Assembly: GCF_009834225.1 (NCBI RefSeq)
Contig: NZ_CP047176.1
Location: forward strand, 868,001 to 932,000
Direction of reading: 5' to 3'
Length of the DNA stretch: 64,000 nt
DNA from: Rathayibacter sp. VKM Ac-2759
GTDB lineage: Bacteria > Actinomycetota > Actinomycetes > Actinomycetales > Microbacteriaceae
Both the position numbers and the translations under genes were made by a program. Of this stretch, positions 7,684 through 16,399 are shown one piece after another. How positions within the stretch are numbered: the first letter of the stretch is position 1; the number at the start of each line of letters is the position of its first letter. A model generated the notes under the pieces. That model was not told where the DNA came from. It did not search any database and saw only the letters and a list, made by a program, of their open reading frames with translations.

Positions 7684-8682
7684 TCAGAGCAGGGCGTAGG
7701 AGGCGGTCAGGCGCTCCCGCCACCACGCGAGGCGCTCCGGAGCCACCGCGTGGCGCACGAGCAGCTCCTCCGAGACCTCGACCCGCTCGACGGCGATCGA
7801 GCCGTCGACCGGGCGGAGGGGGCGCTCGGTGACGTCGGCGGCGAGGAGCGAGGCGGTGCCGAGTCCGCAGTCGTAGGGCAGCTCGGGCAGCGCCGCCGCG
7901 AGGGCCGCCCCCATCGCGAGGCCGACCGAGCCGTCGAGAGCGCTGGAGACGACCGCGGGCAGCCCCGCCTCCGCCGTGATCGCGAGCGCTCGCCGCACGC
8001 CGCCGAGCGGCTGGGCCTTGACCACGAGCAGGTCGGCCGCGCCGGCCCGGGCGACGGCGAGCGGATCGGCGGCCTTGCGCACGCTCTCGTCGGCCGCGAT
8101 CGGGATGCCCATGTACTTCACGCGGTAGCGGAGCTCGGCCAGCTCGTCGACGCTCGCGCACGGCTGCTCGAGGTACTCGAGGTCGACTCCGGCCATCGCG
8201 TGCACGGCGTGCTCGGCCTCGTCCACGTTCCAGGCGCCGTTCGCGTCGATGCGGATCCGGCCCTCCGGCCCGAGTACGCGGCGGACCTCCTCGACCCGGG
8301 CGACGTCGTCGGCGAGGGTCTGGCCGCGCTCGGCGACCTTCACCTTGGCGGTGCGGCAGCCGTGGTAGCTCGCGAGGATCGCGGCGACCTCGGAGGCGTC
8401 GACCGCGGGCACCGTGGCGTTGACGGGGATGCGGTCGCGCAGGGCGGCGGGCTGCTCGCTCCAGCCGTAGTCGAGCGCCGCGCGGAGCCAGGCGGCCGAC
8501 TCCTCGGCGCCGTACTCGAGGAACGGCGAGAACTCGGTCCAGCCCTCCGGCCCGCGCACGAGCGCGATCTCGCGGTGGTCGACGCCGCGGAAGCGCGTGC
8601 GCAGCGGCAGCGACACGACGCGCAGGCCCGCGTCGACCTCGTCGAGGGTGGGGAGGGGGGAGCGGGGCACGTCGTCGTCCAT
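7684..8682 (-). CDS. menC: o-Succinylbenzoate synthase MenC
   Basis: Enolase-superfamily enzyme of menaquinone synthesis that dehydrates SHCHC to o-succinylbenzoate. All catalytic residues are recognisable: the KVKV lysines at about 113/115, metal ligands D146 (IRIDANGAW), E172 (LEQP) and D198 (AADES), and the second base K222 (VVKAQPLGG). Start is ATG 8682 (MDDDVPR), with GGGAGGA 11 bases upstream and a GACAAT box 6 bases upstream; the open frame continues upstream without family similarity. 332 residues. It ends one base from the dehydrogenase stop, tail to tail, and is the only minus-strand core men gene besides menF. Confidence 0.9.
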   Translation of the reverse strand: MDDDVPRSPLPTLDEVDAGLRVVSLPLRTRFRGVDHREIALVRGPEGWTEFSPFLEYGAEESAAWLRAALDYGWSEQPAALRDRIPVNATVPAVDASEVAAILASYHGCRTAKVKVAERGQTLADDVARVEEVRRVLGPEGRIRIDANGAWNVDEAEHAVHAMAGVDLEYLEQPCASVDELAELRYRVKYMGIPIAADESVRKAADPLAVARAGAADLLVVKAQPLGGVRRALAITAEAGLPAVVSSALDGSVGLAMGAALAAALPELPYDCGLGTASLLAADVTERPLRPVDGSIAVERVEVSEELLVRHAVAPERLAWWRERLTASYALL

Positions 8683-8776
8683 GCGGCCATTGTCCTCCCG
8701 GGTCCGGATGCGCAGAACCGCGGTCGCACCGCCGTGCGAGACTGGCGGCGCTGCCGCTCGACCCCGGAGGAACGCG

Positions 8777-9640
8777 ATGACCCAGGCCCCGACGAGTCCG
8801 CCGCCCGCTCCGGGACGCCGCCCGCTCGGCACCGCGGGCTGGGTCGCCCTCGCCTCGAGCGCCGTGCTCGGCGTGCTCTACACCGGGACCCTCGGGACCC
8901 TGCTCGCGCTGAGCGTCACGGCGGCGGTCGACGTGGCCGGCGACGCCCTGCCCACCGACGTGCCCGGCTTCTCGGACGACCCCGGCGAGGGCGGCGACCC
9001 GACCGATCCGTTCTACGACTACCCCGGCTACCAGGACGGCGATGCGGCCCTCGTCCTCGACCAGCCCTCGGCGGAGGCGGCGGTCTCCGTCTCGGCCGCC
9101 GCGGTCTCCGCCGTCGAGGAGGCCGCGATCGGCGGCTGGGTGTCGGCCGACGACGAGTACTACGAGCGCGCCGACAACGCGTACGGCGGCCCGTCGCTGC
9201 TGTACGACTACATCTCGGCCACCGACTACGCCGACGCCGACCTCAGCACCGAGGCCGACAAGCAGGCGGTCGTCGACCTCTTCACCGCCGCCGTCGCGCC
9301 CCTCGGCTTCGACTCCGTCGACATCGCCGACACCCCGTCCGAGTGGGCGGAGGTGGGCTACCGTCTCGACGGCGACCTCACGGACGAGGACGCCTCCGCC
9401 GCGCTCTGGATCGTGACGGCCTACTCCAGTACCGAGGCCGTCCCCTCGATCGAGCTCGGCCTGGTCGACCTCGACGCCGACTCGAGCGGCGAGGTCGAGG
9501 CGATGCTCGACGGAGTCGGCATCACCCCGTCCGACAACGGCGCCTTCCTCGCGGGCTACGCGAACGGCCTGCTCGAGGAGGGCGACCGCGCCGAGTTCAC
9601 CGAGCGCATGGCCGACTTCGGCGGCGTCGCCGCGACCTGA
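8777..9640 (+). CDS. Hypothetical membrane-anchored protein
   Basis: I do not recognise this 287-residue protein. A Pro-rich cytoplasmic head (1-18) precedes one membrane helix at about residues 20-48. The external part is very acidic, with a disordered Asp/Gly/Pro linker (55-85) and a folded-looking region rich in Ala, Asp, Ser and Tyr. No cysteine or catalytic signature is seen. ATG 8777 follows GGAGG at a good distance, and codon use matches the neighbours. It sits between divergent menC and the GH15 gene; a cell-surface or envelope role is the most that can be inferred. Confidence 0.75.
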   Translation: MTQAPTSPPPAPGRRPLGTAGWVALASSAVLGVLYTGTLGTLLALSVTAAVDVAGDALPTDVPGFSDDPGEGGDPTDPFYDYPGYQDGDAALVLDQPSAEAAVSVSAAAVSAVEEAAIGGWVSADDEYYERADNAYGGPSLLYDYISATDYADADLSTEADKQAVVDLFTAAVAPLGFDSVDIADTPSEWAEVGYRLDGDLTDEDASAALWIVTAYSSTEAVPSIELGLVDLDADSSGEVEAMLDGVGITPSDNGAFLAGYANGLLEEGDRAEFTERMADFGGVAAT

Positions 9641-9700
9641 CGCGCCGGTACCGGCATCCGCCGACCGCCGCAAGCCCGAGCCCGCCGACCGGTCGCCGCC

Positions 9701-9706
9701 TACCGT
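9701..9706 (+). promoter_or_regulatory. -10 box, leaderless start of the GH15 gene
   Basis: TACCGT lies 6 bases before ATG 9713; the intervening GAGGGA is purine-rich but abuts the ATG. Confidence 0.5.
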
Positions 9707-9712
9707 GAGGGA

Positions 9713-11521
9713 ATGGCCGAGCATCGAGCGACACGACCCCTGCGCGACTACGCGGCGATCGGCGACGGGAGGACCGTGGCCCTGATCGCCCGGGACGGCA
9801 GCGTCGACTGGATGCCCGTGCCCGATCTCGGCTCGGTTCCCGCGTTCGCCGCGCTCATCGACGGGCGCTCCGGCGGCTGCATCGAGCTGGCCCCGGTCGA
9901 GCCGGCCGAGGTGTCGCGCGAGTACCTCCGCGACACCAATGTGCTGCAGACGACCTTCACGACCGAGTCCGGCTCGGTCACCGTCACCGACGCGCTCGTC
10001 ACCGGGATCGCCGGCCGCCTCCCGTGGGCCGAGCTGGCGCGCCGCGTCGACGGCGTCTCGGGCGAGGTCCGGATGCGCTGGGCCGTGCGCCCGGGGACAG
10101 GTCTCGGCACCATGTCGCCGTGGATCCAGAACGCCGACGGCCGCTCGCTGATCCGCGTCGGCGACATCACGATCGGCGTGACCGGAGACGGCCACGGGCC
10201 GGACAACCACGACGCCCCCTCCGGGGCCGGCGACGAGCTCACCGGATCGTTCACGGTCTCGGCGGGGAAGAGCCGCCACGTGCTCGTGGTGTCGGCCACC
10301 CACGACGAACCGCTGCACTTCCCCGACGCCACGAACGTCGACCGCGGCATCGACCGCACCATCCGCAGCTGGCAGGACTGGTCGGAGGAGTTCTCGTACG
10401 ACGGCCCCTGGTCCGACGCGGTCCAGCGCAGCGCCCTCGCGCTCAAGCTGCTGATCTACTCGCCCACCGGGGCGATCGCGGCGGCCGCGACCACCTCGCT
10501 CCCGGAGTCGCCCAACGGCGGCAAGAACTGGGACTACCGCTTCGCCTGGGTGCGCGACGCGGCGTACACCGCCCACGCGCTGGTCCGCTTCGGCCTGCGG
10601 GAGGAGACCCACGCCGCTCTCTCGTGGCTCCTGCGCACGATCAAGGAGCACGGGCCCGACCTGCACATCTTCTACGGGCTCGACGGCTCGCTGCCGACCG
10701 GCCTCACGGAGTACGACGTGCCGGGCTGGGGCGGCATCGGGCCGGTGGTCGCGGGCAACGGCGCCCAGGACCAGCTGCAGCTCGGCGTCTTCGGCGATCT
10801 CTTCGACATCTGCCGCATCTACGTCGACGAGGGCAACGTCCTCGACATCCAGACCGGGCAGCTGCTCTCCCGCGTCGCCGACACGACCTGCGACCTCTGG
10901 CGCAACCGCGACGCGGGCATGTGGGAGCTCGAGGAGGAGCAGCACTACACCTCCTCGAAGATGGGCTGCTGGCAGGCGCTCGATGCCGCCGTGCACCTCG
11001 CCGAGCTGGGCCAGGTGCCGGGCAGCGCCGACCGCTGGCGCTTCGAGCGCGACCGCCTCCGCGACTGGATCGAGGAGAACTGCTGGTCCGAGGACCTCGG
11101 CGCCTACGTGATGTACCCGGGGACCGAGGAGCTCGACGCCTCCGTCCTGCTGCACGCTCCGAGCGGCTACGAGCGCGGCGAGCGGATGATCTCGACGATC
11201 GACGCCCTGGTCGGCGAGCTCTGCCGCGGGTCGCTGATGTTCCGCTACTCCGGGATGGAGGGCGAGGAGCACCCGTTCGTCGCCTGCTCCTTCTGGCTGG
11301 CCTCCGCTCTGGCGTGCGTGGGCCGGCACGACGAGGCGATCGAGCTGATGGACGAGCTGATCGCGACCATCCCGAACGACGTGGGCATCATGTCCGAGAT
11401 GGTCGCCGTGGACGACCTCGCGTTCTGGGGGAACCTGCCGCAGGGCCTCAGCCACCTCGCCCTGATCAACGCCGCGATCACGATCGAGGAGCTCGCTCCC
11501 GAGAAGATCGGCGAGCGCTAG
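9713..11521 (+). CDS. Glycoside hydrolase family 15 protein (trehalase/glucoamylase type)
   Basis: Cytoplasmic 602-residue enzyme with the two-part layout of actinobacterial GH15 proteins: an N-terminal beta-sandwich (from DYAAIGDGRTVALIARDGSVDW) and an (alpha/alpha)6 barrel beginning near residue 240. Barrel motifs include NWDYRFAWVRDA, GWGGIGPVVAGNGAQDQLQLGVFGDLFD and the late CSFWLASALACVGRHDEA. Actinobacterial relatives have been characterised as alpha,alpha-trehalases, so trehalose hydrolysis is the first guess, with glucoamylase-like activity on oligosaccharides as the alternative. There is no signal peptide. Confidence 0.88.
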   Translation: MAEHRATRPLRDYAAIGDGRTVALIARDGSVDWMPVPDLGSVPAFAALIDGRSGGCIELAPVEPAEVSREYLRDTNVLQTTFTTESGSVTVTDALVTGIAGRLPWAELARRVDGVSGEVRMRWAVRPGTGLGTMSPWIQNADGRSLIRVGDITIGVTGDGHGPDNHDAPSGAGDELTGSFTVSAGKSRHVLVVSATHDEPLHFPDATNVDRGIDRTIRSWQDWSEEFSYDGPWSDAVQRSALALKLLIYSPTGAIAAAATTSLPESPNGGKNWDYRFAWVRDAAYTAHALVRFGLREETHAALSWLLRTIKEHGPDLHIFYGLDGSLPTGLTEYDVPGWGGIGPVVAGNGAQDQLQLGVFGDLFDICRIYVDEGNVLDIQTGQLLSRVADTTCDLWRNRDAGMWELEEEQHYTSSKMGCWQALDAAVHLAELGQVPGSADRWRFERDRLRDWIEENCWSEDLGAYVMYPGTEELDASVLLHAPSGYERGERMISTIDALVGELCRGSLMFRYSGMEGEEHPFVACSFWLASALACVGRHDEAIELMDELIATIPNDVGIMSEMVAVDDLAFWGNLPQGLSHLALINAAITIEELAPEKIGER

Positions 11522-11548
11522 ACCCGGCGCGGGCGCGGCGCAACCCGC

Positions 11549-11577
11549 TTGAGCCGTGCGGCGGGGGAGCGTAGACC
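11549..11577 (+). promoter_or_regulatory. Possible promoter of dps
   Basis: TTGAGC (11549-11554) and TAGACC (11572-11577) are 17 bases apart. This would give an untranslated leader of about 135 bases before dps; nothing else is recognised in the 198-base gap after the GH15 gene. Confidence 0.4.
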
Positions 11578-11719
11578 AGGAGTATCGCCTCAGCACGCAC
11601 CCGGCGACGCCGTGCCGCTCAGCCCCCGCACCACTCGCGTCCGGGAGGCGCCCAGCAGCACCGGTCACACTCGGAGTCGGAGATCCGCACTCCGGCACTG
11701 CAAGAGAAAGGATCGGTCC

Positions 11720-12265
11720 ATGACCACCACCCTCGAACGCCACACCGAAGCCCCCGCCGGCTCCGGCGCCAAGACCAGCCGCCGCCAGAACGCCGAGAAG
11801 GGCTTCAAGGCCTCCAAGGAGCTGCTCGACAGCCTCCAGATCGTCCTCGTCGACCTGATCGAGCTGCACGTCCAGGGCAAGCAGGCCCACTGGAACGTCG
11901 TCGGCAAGAACTTCCGCGACCTCCACCTCCAGCTCGACGAGATCATCGAGGCCGCCCGCGAGTTCAGCGACGACGTCGCCGAGCGGATGCGCGCCCTGCA
12001 CGGCATCCCGGACGGACGCAGCGACACCGTCGCCGCGACCACGACGCTGCCCGAGTACCCGCACGGCGAGATCGACACCGCCGAGACGGTCGACCTCGTG
12101 ACCATCCGCCTCGAGAACACCGCGGCGACCATGCGCGAGGTGCACGACACCGTCGACGAGGAGGACCCGACCAGCGCGGACCTGCTCCACGCGATCATCC
12201 AGAGCCTCGAGCAGTACGCCTGGATGGTGTCGGCCGAGAACCGCCGCACCTCCACCGCGAAGTAA
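11720..12265 (+). CDS. dps: Dps family DNA-binding ferritin-like protein
   Basis: Mini-ferritin that oxidises and stores iron in a 12-subunit shell and protects DNA under oxidative or starvation stress. Diagnostic inter-subunit ferroxidase residues are visible: the His in LIELHVQGKQAHWNVVGKNF, and the Asp/Glu of LQLDEIIEAAREFSDDVAERM, followed by the ALHGIPDGRSDTV segment typical of the family. The N-terminal tail of about 30 residues is rich in Lys/Arg and Ser/Thr and may contact DNA. 181 residues. ATG 11720 is preceded by GAGAAAGGA. A clear terminator hairpin follows, so it is monocistronic. Confidence 0.93.
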   Translation: MTTTLERHTEAPAGSGAKTSRRQNAEKGFKASKELLDSLQIVLVDLIELHVQGKQAHWNVVGKNFRDLHLQLDEIIEAAREFSDDVAERMRALHGIPDGRSDTVAATTTLPEYPHGEIDTAETVDLVTIRLENTAATMREVHDTVDEEDPTSADLLHAIIQSLEQYAWMVSAENRRTSTAK

Positions 12266-12281
12266 CGACCCGCGACCACTC

Positions 12282-12314
12282 GAGAGGGATCCCGCCCTGT
12301 GCGGGGTCCCTCTC
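12282..12314 (+). terminator. Terminator hairpin after dps
   Basis: GAGAGGGATCCCGC (12282-12295) pairs with GCGGGGTCCCTCTC (12301-12314) around a 5-base loop with one mismatch. There is no U tract, as is common in high-GC actinobacteria. Confidence 0.75.
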
Positions 12315-12384
12315 CGCGTTCCCGGGGAGTGTCGGACTCGCGGCGGCCTGCAGGCGTCCGCAGAGTCCTCCCCGCCCCCGACAG

Positions 12385-12390
12385 TAGGGT
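12385..12390 (+). promoter_or_regulatory. -10 box, leaderless start of menB
   Basis: TAGGGT lies 7 bases before ATG 12398, and no Shine-Dalgarno sequence precedes the ATG. Confidence 0.5.
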
Positions 12391-12397
12391 CGAGGCC

Positions 12398-13309
12398 ATG
12401 AGCACGCAGGTTTCCGAGCTGTTCGACGCGCGCCGCTGGGCGCCGGTCGCCGGCTTCGACGGTCTCGAGGACATCACCTACCACCACGACCCCAGCGGCC
12501 GCATCGCCCGGGTCGCGTTCGACCGCCCGGAGGTGCGCAACGCGTTCCGCCCGCGCACGGTCGACGAGCTCTTCCGCGCCCTCGAGGACGCGCGCACGAA
12601 CCCGCGGATCGGCGTCGTGATCCTCACCGGCAACGGCCCCAGCCCGCGCGACGGCGGCTGGGCGTTCTGCTCCGGGGGCGACCAGCGCATCCGGGGCCGC
12701 GACGGCTACCGCTACTCCGACGGCGAGACGGCCGAGGGCATCGACGCCGCGCGCAACGGCCGCCTGCACATCCTCGAGGTCCAGCGGCTCATCCGCTTCA
12801 TGCCCAAGGTCGTCATCGCCGCCGTGCCCGGCTGGGCGGCCGGAGGCGGTCACTCGCTGCACGTGGTCTGCGACCTGACGATCGCCTCGGCCGAGCACGG
12901 GCGCTTCAAGCAGACCGACGCCGACGTGGGCTCGTTCGACGCGGGCTACGGATCGGCGTACTTCGCCCGTCAGATCGGGCAGAAGAACGCCCGCGAGGTG
13001 TTCTTCCTCGCCCGCGAGTACTCGGCGCAGCGCGCCTACGAGATGGGCGCCGTCAACGCGGTCGTCCCGCACGCCGAGCTCGAGCCGACGGCGATCGAGT
13101 GGGCCGAGACGATCCTCACCAAGTCGCCGACGGCGATCCGGATGCTGAAGTACGCCTTCAACGCGGTCGACGACGGCCTGGTCGGCCAGCAGCTCTTCGC
13201 CGGCGAGACCACGCGCCTCGCCTACGGCACCGACGAGGCCGTGGAGGGGCGCGACTCCTTCCTCGAGAAGCGCGAGCCCGACTGGTCGCCGTTCCCGTGG
13301 CAGTTCTGA
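12398..13309 (+). CDS. menB: 1,4-Dihydroxy-2-naphthoyl-CoA synthase MenB
   Basis: Crotonase-fold enzyme that closes the second ring in menaquinone synthesis, turning o-succinylbenzoyl-CoA into DHNA-CoA. MenB hallmarks are present: the FDRPEVRNAFRPRTVDEL helix, the long flexible active-site loop GGWAFCSGGDQRIRGRDGY, the oxyanion region VPGWAAGGGHSLHVVCD and the catalytic aspartate in DADVGSFDAGYGSAY. The C-terminal peptide ending DWSPFPWQF is also typical. 303 residues, starting at ATG 12398. menE follows after 16 bases, and both probably share the menB promoter. Confidence 0.95.
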   Translation: MSTQVSELFDARRWAPVAGFDGLEDITYHHDPSGRIARVAFDRPEVRNAFRPRTVDELFRALEDARTNPRIGVVILTGNGPSPRDGGWAFCSGGDQRIRGRDGYRYSDGETAEGIDAARNGRLHILEVQRLIRFMPKVVIAAVPGWAAGGGHSLHVVCDLTIASAEHGRFKQTDADVGSFDAGYGSAYFARQIGQKNAREVFFLAREYSAQRAYEMGAVNAVVPHAELEPTAIEWAETILTKSPTAIRMLKYAFNAVDDGLVGQQLFAGETTRLAYGTDEAVEGRDSFLEKREPDWSPFPWQF

Positions 13310-13325
13310 CCGGCGGGGCGCAGCG

Positions 13326-14468
13326 GTGACCCGCCCGCTGATCGAGGTCGACCCCGCTCCGGAGGCGGTCCTCATCGCCCTGCGCGCGGCGCTGGACGGG
13401 AGCGGACCGGCCGTGCGCATCGCCGCTCCCGGCGCACCGCCCGCGGAAAGCGGCACGGTCCCGCAGCGGGTCGCCGTCGTCGTCGAGACCTCCGGATCCT
13501 CCGGCCCGCCCAAGCGCGTCGCGCTCTCGACCTCGGCGCTGCTCACCAGCGCCTCCGCGGCGCTCGCCGAGCTGGGCGGACCCGGCCGCTGGCTCCTCTG
13601 CCTCCCGACGCACTACGTCGCCGGGGTGCAGGTGCTGGTGCGCTCGCTCACCGCCGACGCCGACCCGGTGCTGCTGCCGGCGGGCACCTTCGACGCCGCC
13701 GCGTTCTTCGACGCCGCCCGCACGATGCCCGCGGGGGAGCGCCGCTACTCCTCGCTCGTCCCCGTGCAGCTCGCCCGGCTGCTCGACCGGGCCGAGCAGG
13801 ACGCGGACGACGCCGCGACCCTCCGCTCGTTCGACGCCCTGCTGATCGGCGGGCAGTCGACGCCGCAGGCACTCCGCGAGCGGGCGGCGGCGCTCGGTGC
13901 GCGCATCCGGCTCACCTACGGCTCGAGCGAGACCGCCGGCGGCTGCGTCTACGACGGCGTCCCGCTCCAGGGCGTGCAGGTGCGCGTCGACGACGGCCAG
14001 GTGCTCCTCGGCGGTCCGACTCTCGCCGTGGGCTACCTCGACTCCGACGGCGCTCTCGACGACGAGCGCAGCGCCCTCGCCTTCGTGACGGACGGCGGCC
14101 GGCGCTGGTATCGCACCGGCGACTCCGGAGTGCTCGTCGACGGCCGGCTGAGCGTCACCGGCCGCCTCGACCGCGTCCTCGTCTCGGGCGGCGAGAAGGT
14201 CTCGCTCGACGCCCTCGAGGCCGTGCTGCGCGAGGGGGGCCTCGCCGACGCGGTCGCCGTCCGCCGACCGGACGAGCGCTGGGGCGAGGTGCCGGTCGTG
14301 GTGACCGCGGAGGCGCCTCCCGCGCTCGCCGATCTGCGCGCGGCCGTCGTCGAGCGGCTCGGGCGGGCCGCGGCACCCGCGGCGATCGTCTCCGTGCCCG
14401 CGATCCCCCTGCTCGCGTCGGGCAAGCCCGACTGGCGGGCGCTCGAGCAGGCGGTCCTGGATTCCTGA
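13326..14468 (+). CDS. menE: o-Succinylbenzoate-CoA ligase MenE
   Basis: Adenylate-forming ligase that activates o-succinylbenzoate with ATP and CoA. The phosphate-binding loop ETSGSSGPPKRV is at residues 54-65, the A5-type motif LTYGSSETAGGCVYDG near 197, the hinge-proximal RTGDSG near 263, and the C-terminal lysine in LASGKPDWRAL. At 380 residues it is short for the superfamily but normal for actinobacterial MenE. GTG 13326 follows menB directly. Its TGA stop lies inside the first copy of a 19-bp tandem array. Confidence 0.93.
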   Translation: MTRPLIEVDPAPEAVLIALRAALDGSGPAVRIAAPGAPPAESGTVPQRVAVVVETSGSSGPPKRVALSTSALLTSASAALAELGGPGRWLLCLPTHYVAGVQVLVRSLTADADPVLLPAGTFDAAAFFDAARTMPAGERRYSSLVPVQLARLLDRAEQDADDAATLRSFDALLIGGQSTPQALRERAAALGARIRLTYGSSETAGGCVYDGVPLQGVQVRVDDGQVLLGGPTLAVGYLDSDGALDDERSALAFVTDGGRRWYRTGDSGVLVDGRLSVTGRLDRVLVSGGEKVSLDALEAVLREGGLADAVAVRRPDERWGEVPVVVTAEAPPALADLRAAVVERLGRAAAPAAIVSVPAIPLLASGKPDWRALEQAVLDS

Positions 14469-14577
14469 GACACCTCGGCGTTCCTGAGACCGCTCGGCGT
14501 CCCTGAGACCGCTCGGCGTTCCTGGGACCGCCCGGCGTTCCTGAGACCGCTCGGCGTTCCTGAGACCGCTCGGTCCG
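14464..14577. repeat. Six tandem copies of a 19-bp unit
   Basis: The unit CCTGAGACCGCTCGGCGTT starts at 14464, 14483, 14502, 14521, 14540 and 14559; copies 1 and 4 are the most divergent. Each unit contains TGA, and because 19 is not a multiple of three the array stops all three forward frames. The array overlaps the menE stop codon and fills most of the gap to menA. Confidence 0.9.
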
Positions 14578-14615
14578 CGCACGCCGCGGCCCCAGGCGCG
14601 GGAGAGGCCACTCGG

Positions 14616-14621
14616 TAGGAT
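14616..14621 (+). promoter_or_regulatory. -10 box, leaderless start of menA
   Basis: TAGGAT ends 7 bases before GTG 14629. It gives menA its own promoter downstream of the 19-bp array. Confidence 0.5.
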
Positions 14622-14628
14622 TCCCTCC

Positions 14629-15576
14629 GTGTCGAGTACGAGTCGCAAGAAGAAGCCGCGCAGCGGCCGCCCCGGCGGCAACCCCCGCAAGGTCGAGGTG
14701 AAGCCCGCCGGCGTGCGCGAATGGATCGGCGGAGCCCGGCTCAGGACCCTGCCGCTGGCGATCGCCCCCGTGCTGATCGGCACCGGAGCGACTCAGGTGA
14801 CCGACGAGGGCTGGCACTGGGTGCGCGCCCTGCTCTGCCTCGCTGTCGCGCTCGCCCTGCAGATCGGCGTCAACTACGCCAACGACTACTCCGACGGCGT
14901 GCGCGGCACCGACGCGAACCGCGTCGGCCCGTCGCGGCTCACCGGCTCGGGCGCCGCGAGGCCCCGGACCGTGCTCACCGTGGCCCTGGTCTTCTTCGGC
15001 CTCGCCGGTCTGGCGGGGCTCGCGCTGACGATCCTCTCCGGATTCTGGTGGCTGCTGATCGTCGGCGCCGCCGCCATCGCCGCCGCCTGGTTCTACACGG
15101 GCGGTCGCCGGCCCTACGGCTACCTCGGCCTCGGCGAGGTCTTCGTGTTCGTGTTCTTCGGGCTGGTCGCCACGGTCGGCACGACGTTCGTGCAGATCGG
15201 CCGCACCAACCAGGAGTCGTGGCTCGGCGCGGTCGCCGCCGGCCTCTTCGCCTGCGCGGTCCTGATGGTCAACAACATCCGCGACATCCCGACCGACCGC
15301 CTGTCGGGCAAGCGGACGCTCGCCGTCCTCACCGGCCCGACCGTCTCGCGCGCGATCTACAGCGCATTCGTGCTGGTGCCGTTCGCGATCGCGGTCATCC
15401 TCGCGCTGTTCTACCCGCTCGCCTGGCTGACGCTCTTCGTCCTGCTGGCGATCCTCCCGGCGATCCTGATCACGCTGACGGCGCGCACGGCGAAGGAGCT
15501 GATCCTCGCCCTGCAGCTGACGAGCCTCGGCGGCCTCGCCTACGCCGCGATCCTGGGCGCGGCGCTGGCCTTCTGA
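14629..15576 (+). CDS. menA: 1,4-Dihydroxy-2-naphthoate polyprenyltransferase MenA
   Basis: UbiA-superfamily integral membrane prenyltransferase that attaches the polyprenyl tail to DHNA, producing demethylmenaquinone. The first diphosphate/Mg motif NDYSDGVRGTD is at residues 85-95 and a second Asp-rich motif appears as NNIRDIPTDRLSGKRTL. About eight or nine membrane helices follow a basic N-terminal tail of 25 residues (KKKPRSGRPGG). 315 residues; GTG start. The prenyl donor should come from the diphosphate synthase at 20456. Confidence 0.94.
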   Translation: MSSTSRKKKPRSGRPGGNPRKVEVKPAGVREWIGGARLRTLPLAIAPVLIGTGATQVTDEGWHWVRALLCLAVALALQIGVNYANDYSDGVRGTDANRVGPSRLTGSGAARPRTVLTVALVFFGLAGLAGLALTILSGFWWLLIVGAAAIAAAWFYTGGRRPYGYLGLGEVFVFVFFGLVATVGTTFVQIGRTNQESWLGAVAAGLFACAVLMVNNIRDIPTDRLSGKRTLAVLTGPTVSRAIYSAFVLVPFAIAVILALFYPLAWLTLFVLLAILPAILITLTARTAKELILALQLTSLGGLAYAAILGAALAF

Positions 15577-15619
15577 CGCCGGCCCTGCTGGTCGGGCCGC
15601 CGCCGCAGTGGTCGCCCGG

Positions 15620-15916
15620 TCAGCGCTCGTCGCGGGCGGCGTCGAGCGCGGCGTCCTCGATGTCGTCGTCGGTGGCCTTGCGCGGGACGTCCTTGCGGCG
15701 CTCGTAGATCGCCTCCGCGATGCGCTCGCGGGGCTTGCGCAGCACGATGTACGAGAGCGACATGCTCGCGACGGCCGCGACGATGCCCGCGGTGACGGCT
15801 GCGGTGAGCTCGGAGTCGAGGAACGTGCGGGACGGCAGGTACACCAGCACGAAGACGGCGGCGAACATCGCCAGACGCAGGAGCGAGTAGACGACGACCG
15901 CGCGGCTCAGTTTCAC
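15620..15916 (-). CDS. DUF4229-like small membrane protein
   Basis: A 98-residue protein with two membrane helices (about residues 5-25 and 35-58), then a charged tail (LRKPRERIAEAIYERRKD and an acidic/Ala end). It resembles the DUF4229 family, small actinobacterial membrane proteins often found beside menA and menD; function unknown. GTG 15916 is supported by a TACACT box 6 bases upstream. It lies on the minus strand between menA and the next plus-strand gene, whose own promoter box is also TACACT. Confidence 0.72.
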   Translation of the reverse strand: MKLSRAVVVYSLLRLAMFAAVFVLVYLPSRTFLDSELTAAVTAGIVAAVASMSLSYIVLRKPRERIAEAIYERRKDVPRKATDDDIEDAALDAARDER

Positions 15917-15922
15917 CGGATC

Positions 15923-15928
15923 AGTGTA
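15923..15928 (-). promoter_or_regulatory. -10 box, leaderless start of the DUF4229-like gene
   Basis: TACACT on the minus strand, exactly 6 bases before GTG 15916. Confidence 0.5.
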
Positions 15929-16015
15929 CGTCGGCCCCTGCACGCGGTCCCGAGTGCACCCCGGGAGCTCCCTGTCCAGCGCCCGTGCGCCCCGTTCTCG
16001 GGAGTGCGCCGGACG

Positions 16016-16021
16016 TACACT
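16016..16021 (+). promoter_or_regulatory. -10 box, leaderless start of the PLDc_N gene
   Basis: TACACT, exactly 6 bases before ATG 16028. Confidence 0.5.
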
Positions 16022-16027
16022 GAGTCC

Positions 16028-16399
16028 ATGATCCGCCTCGTCATCGGCCTGCTCGTGGCCCTCGCCGTCTTCACGGTCTACTCCGTGATCGACGTCGCTC
16101 TGAGCAACCGGCGCGCGGTGCGGGCGATCCCGAAGTGGTCGTGGCTGATCGTGGTCCTCCTCCTGCCGCTGATCGGCGCCGGACTGTGGTTCTGGATCGG
16201 CCGTCCGCGCAAGCAGCACCCCGAGACCCGCCGCTTCACGGCCCCCGACGACGACCCCGACTTCCTCGGCACGCTCCGCCAGGAGCGCGACCCCGAGAAG
16301 GAGCGCGAGCAGGCCGAGCGCATCGCCCAGCTCGAGCGCGATCTCGCCGACCTCGACGAGCCGGGGGAGACCGACGGCTCCGGTCGCCGGGATGCCTGA
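16028..16399 (+). CDS. PLD nuclease N-terminal-domain (PLDc_N) membrane protein
   Basis: A 123-residue protein with two membrane helices (about 3-23 and 37-60) separated by a basic turn containing RAIPKWSW, which matches the PLDc_N domain found at the N-terminus of cardiolipin synthases and in stand-alone proteins. The C-terminal half is charged and predicted helical (EKEREQAERIAQLERDL), probably a short coiled coil. Function unknown. Its last 8 bases overlap the menD start, so the two are translationally coupled. Confidence 0.75.
   Translation: MIRLVIGLLVALAVFTVYSVIDVALSNRRAVRAIPKWSWLIVVLLLPLIGAGLWFWIGRPRKQHPETRRFTAPDDDPDFLGTLRQERDPEKEREQAERIAQLERDLADLDEPGETDGSGRRDA

Noticed and set aside
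7301..13546. Stop-free minus-strand frame of about 2080 codons
   Set aside because: It lies opposite several well-supported genes. The text is Arg/Ala/Gly/Val-rich without domains, the usual shadow of strong GC bias at third codon positions.
14464..14577. CRISPR array
   Set aside because: The units are contiguous with no spacers, only 19 bp long, and no cas gene is present.
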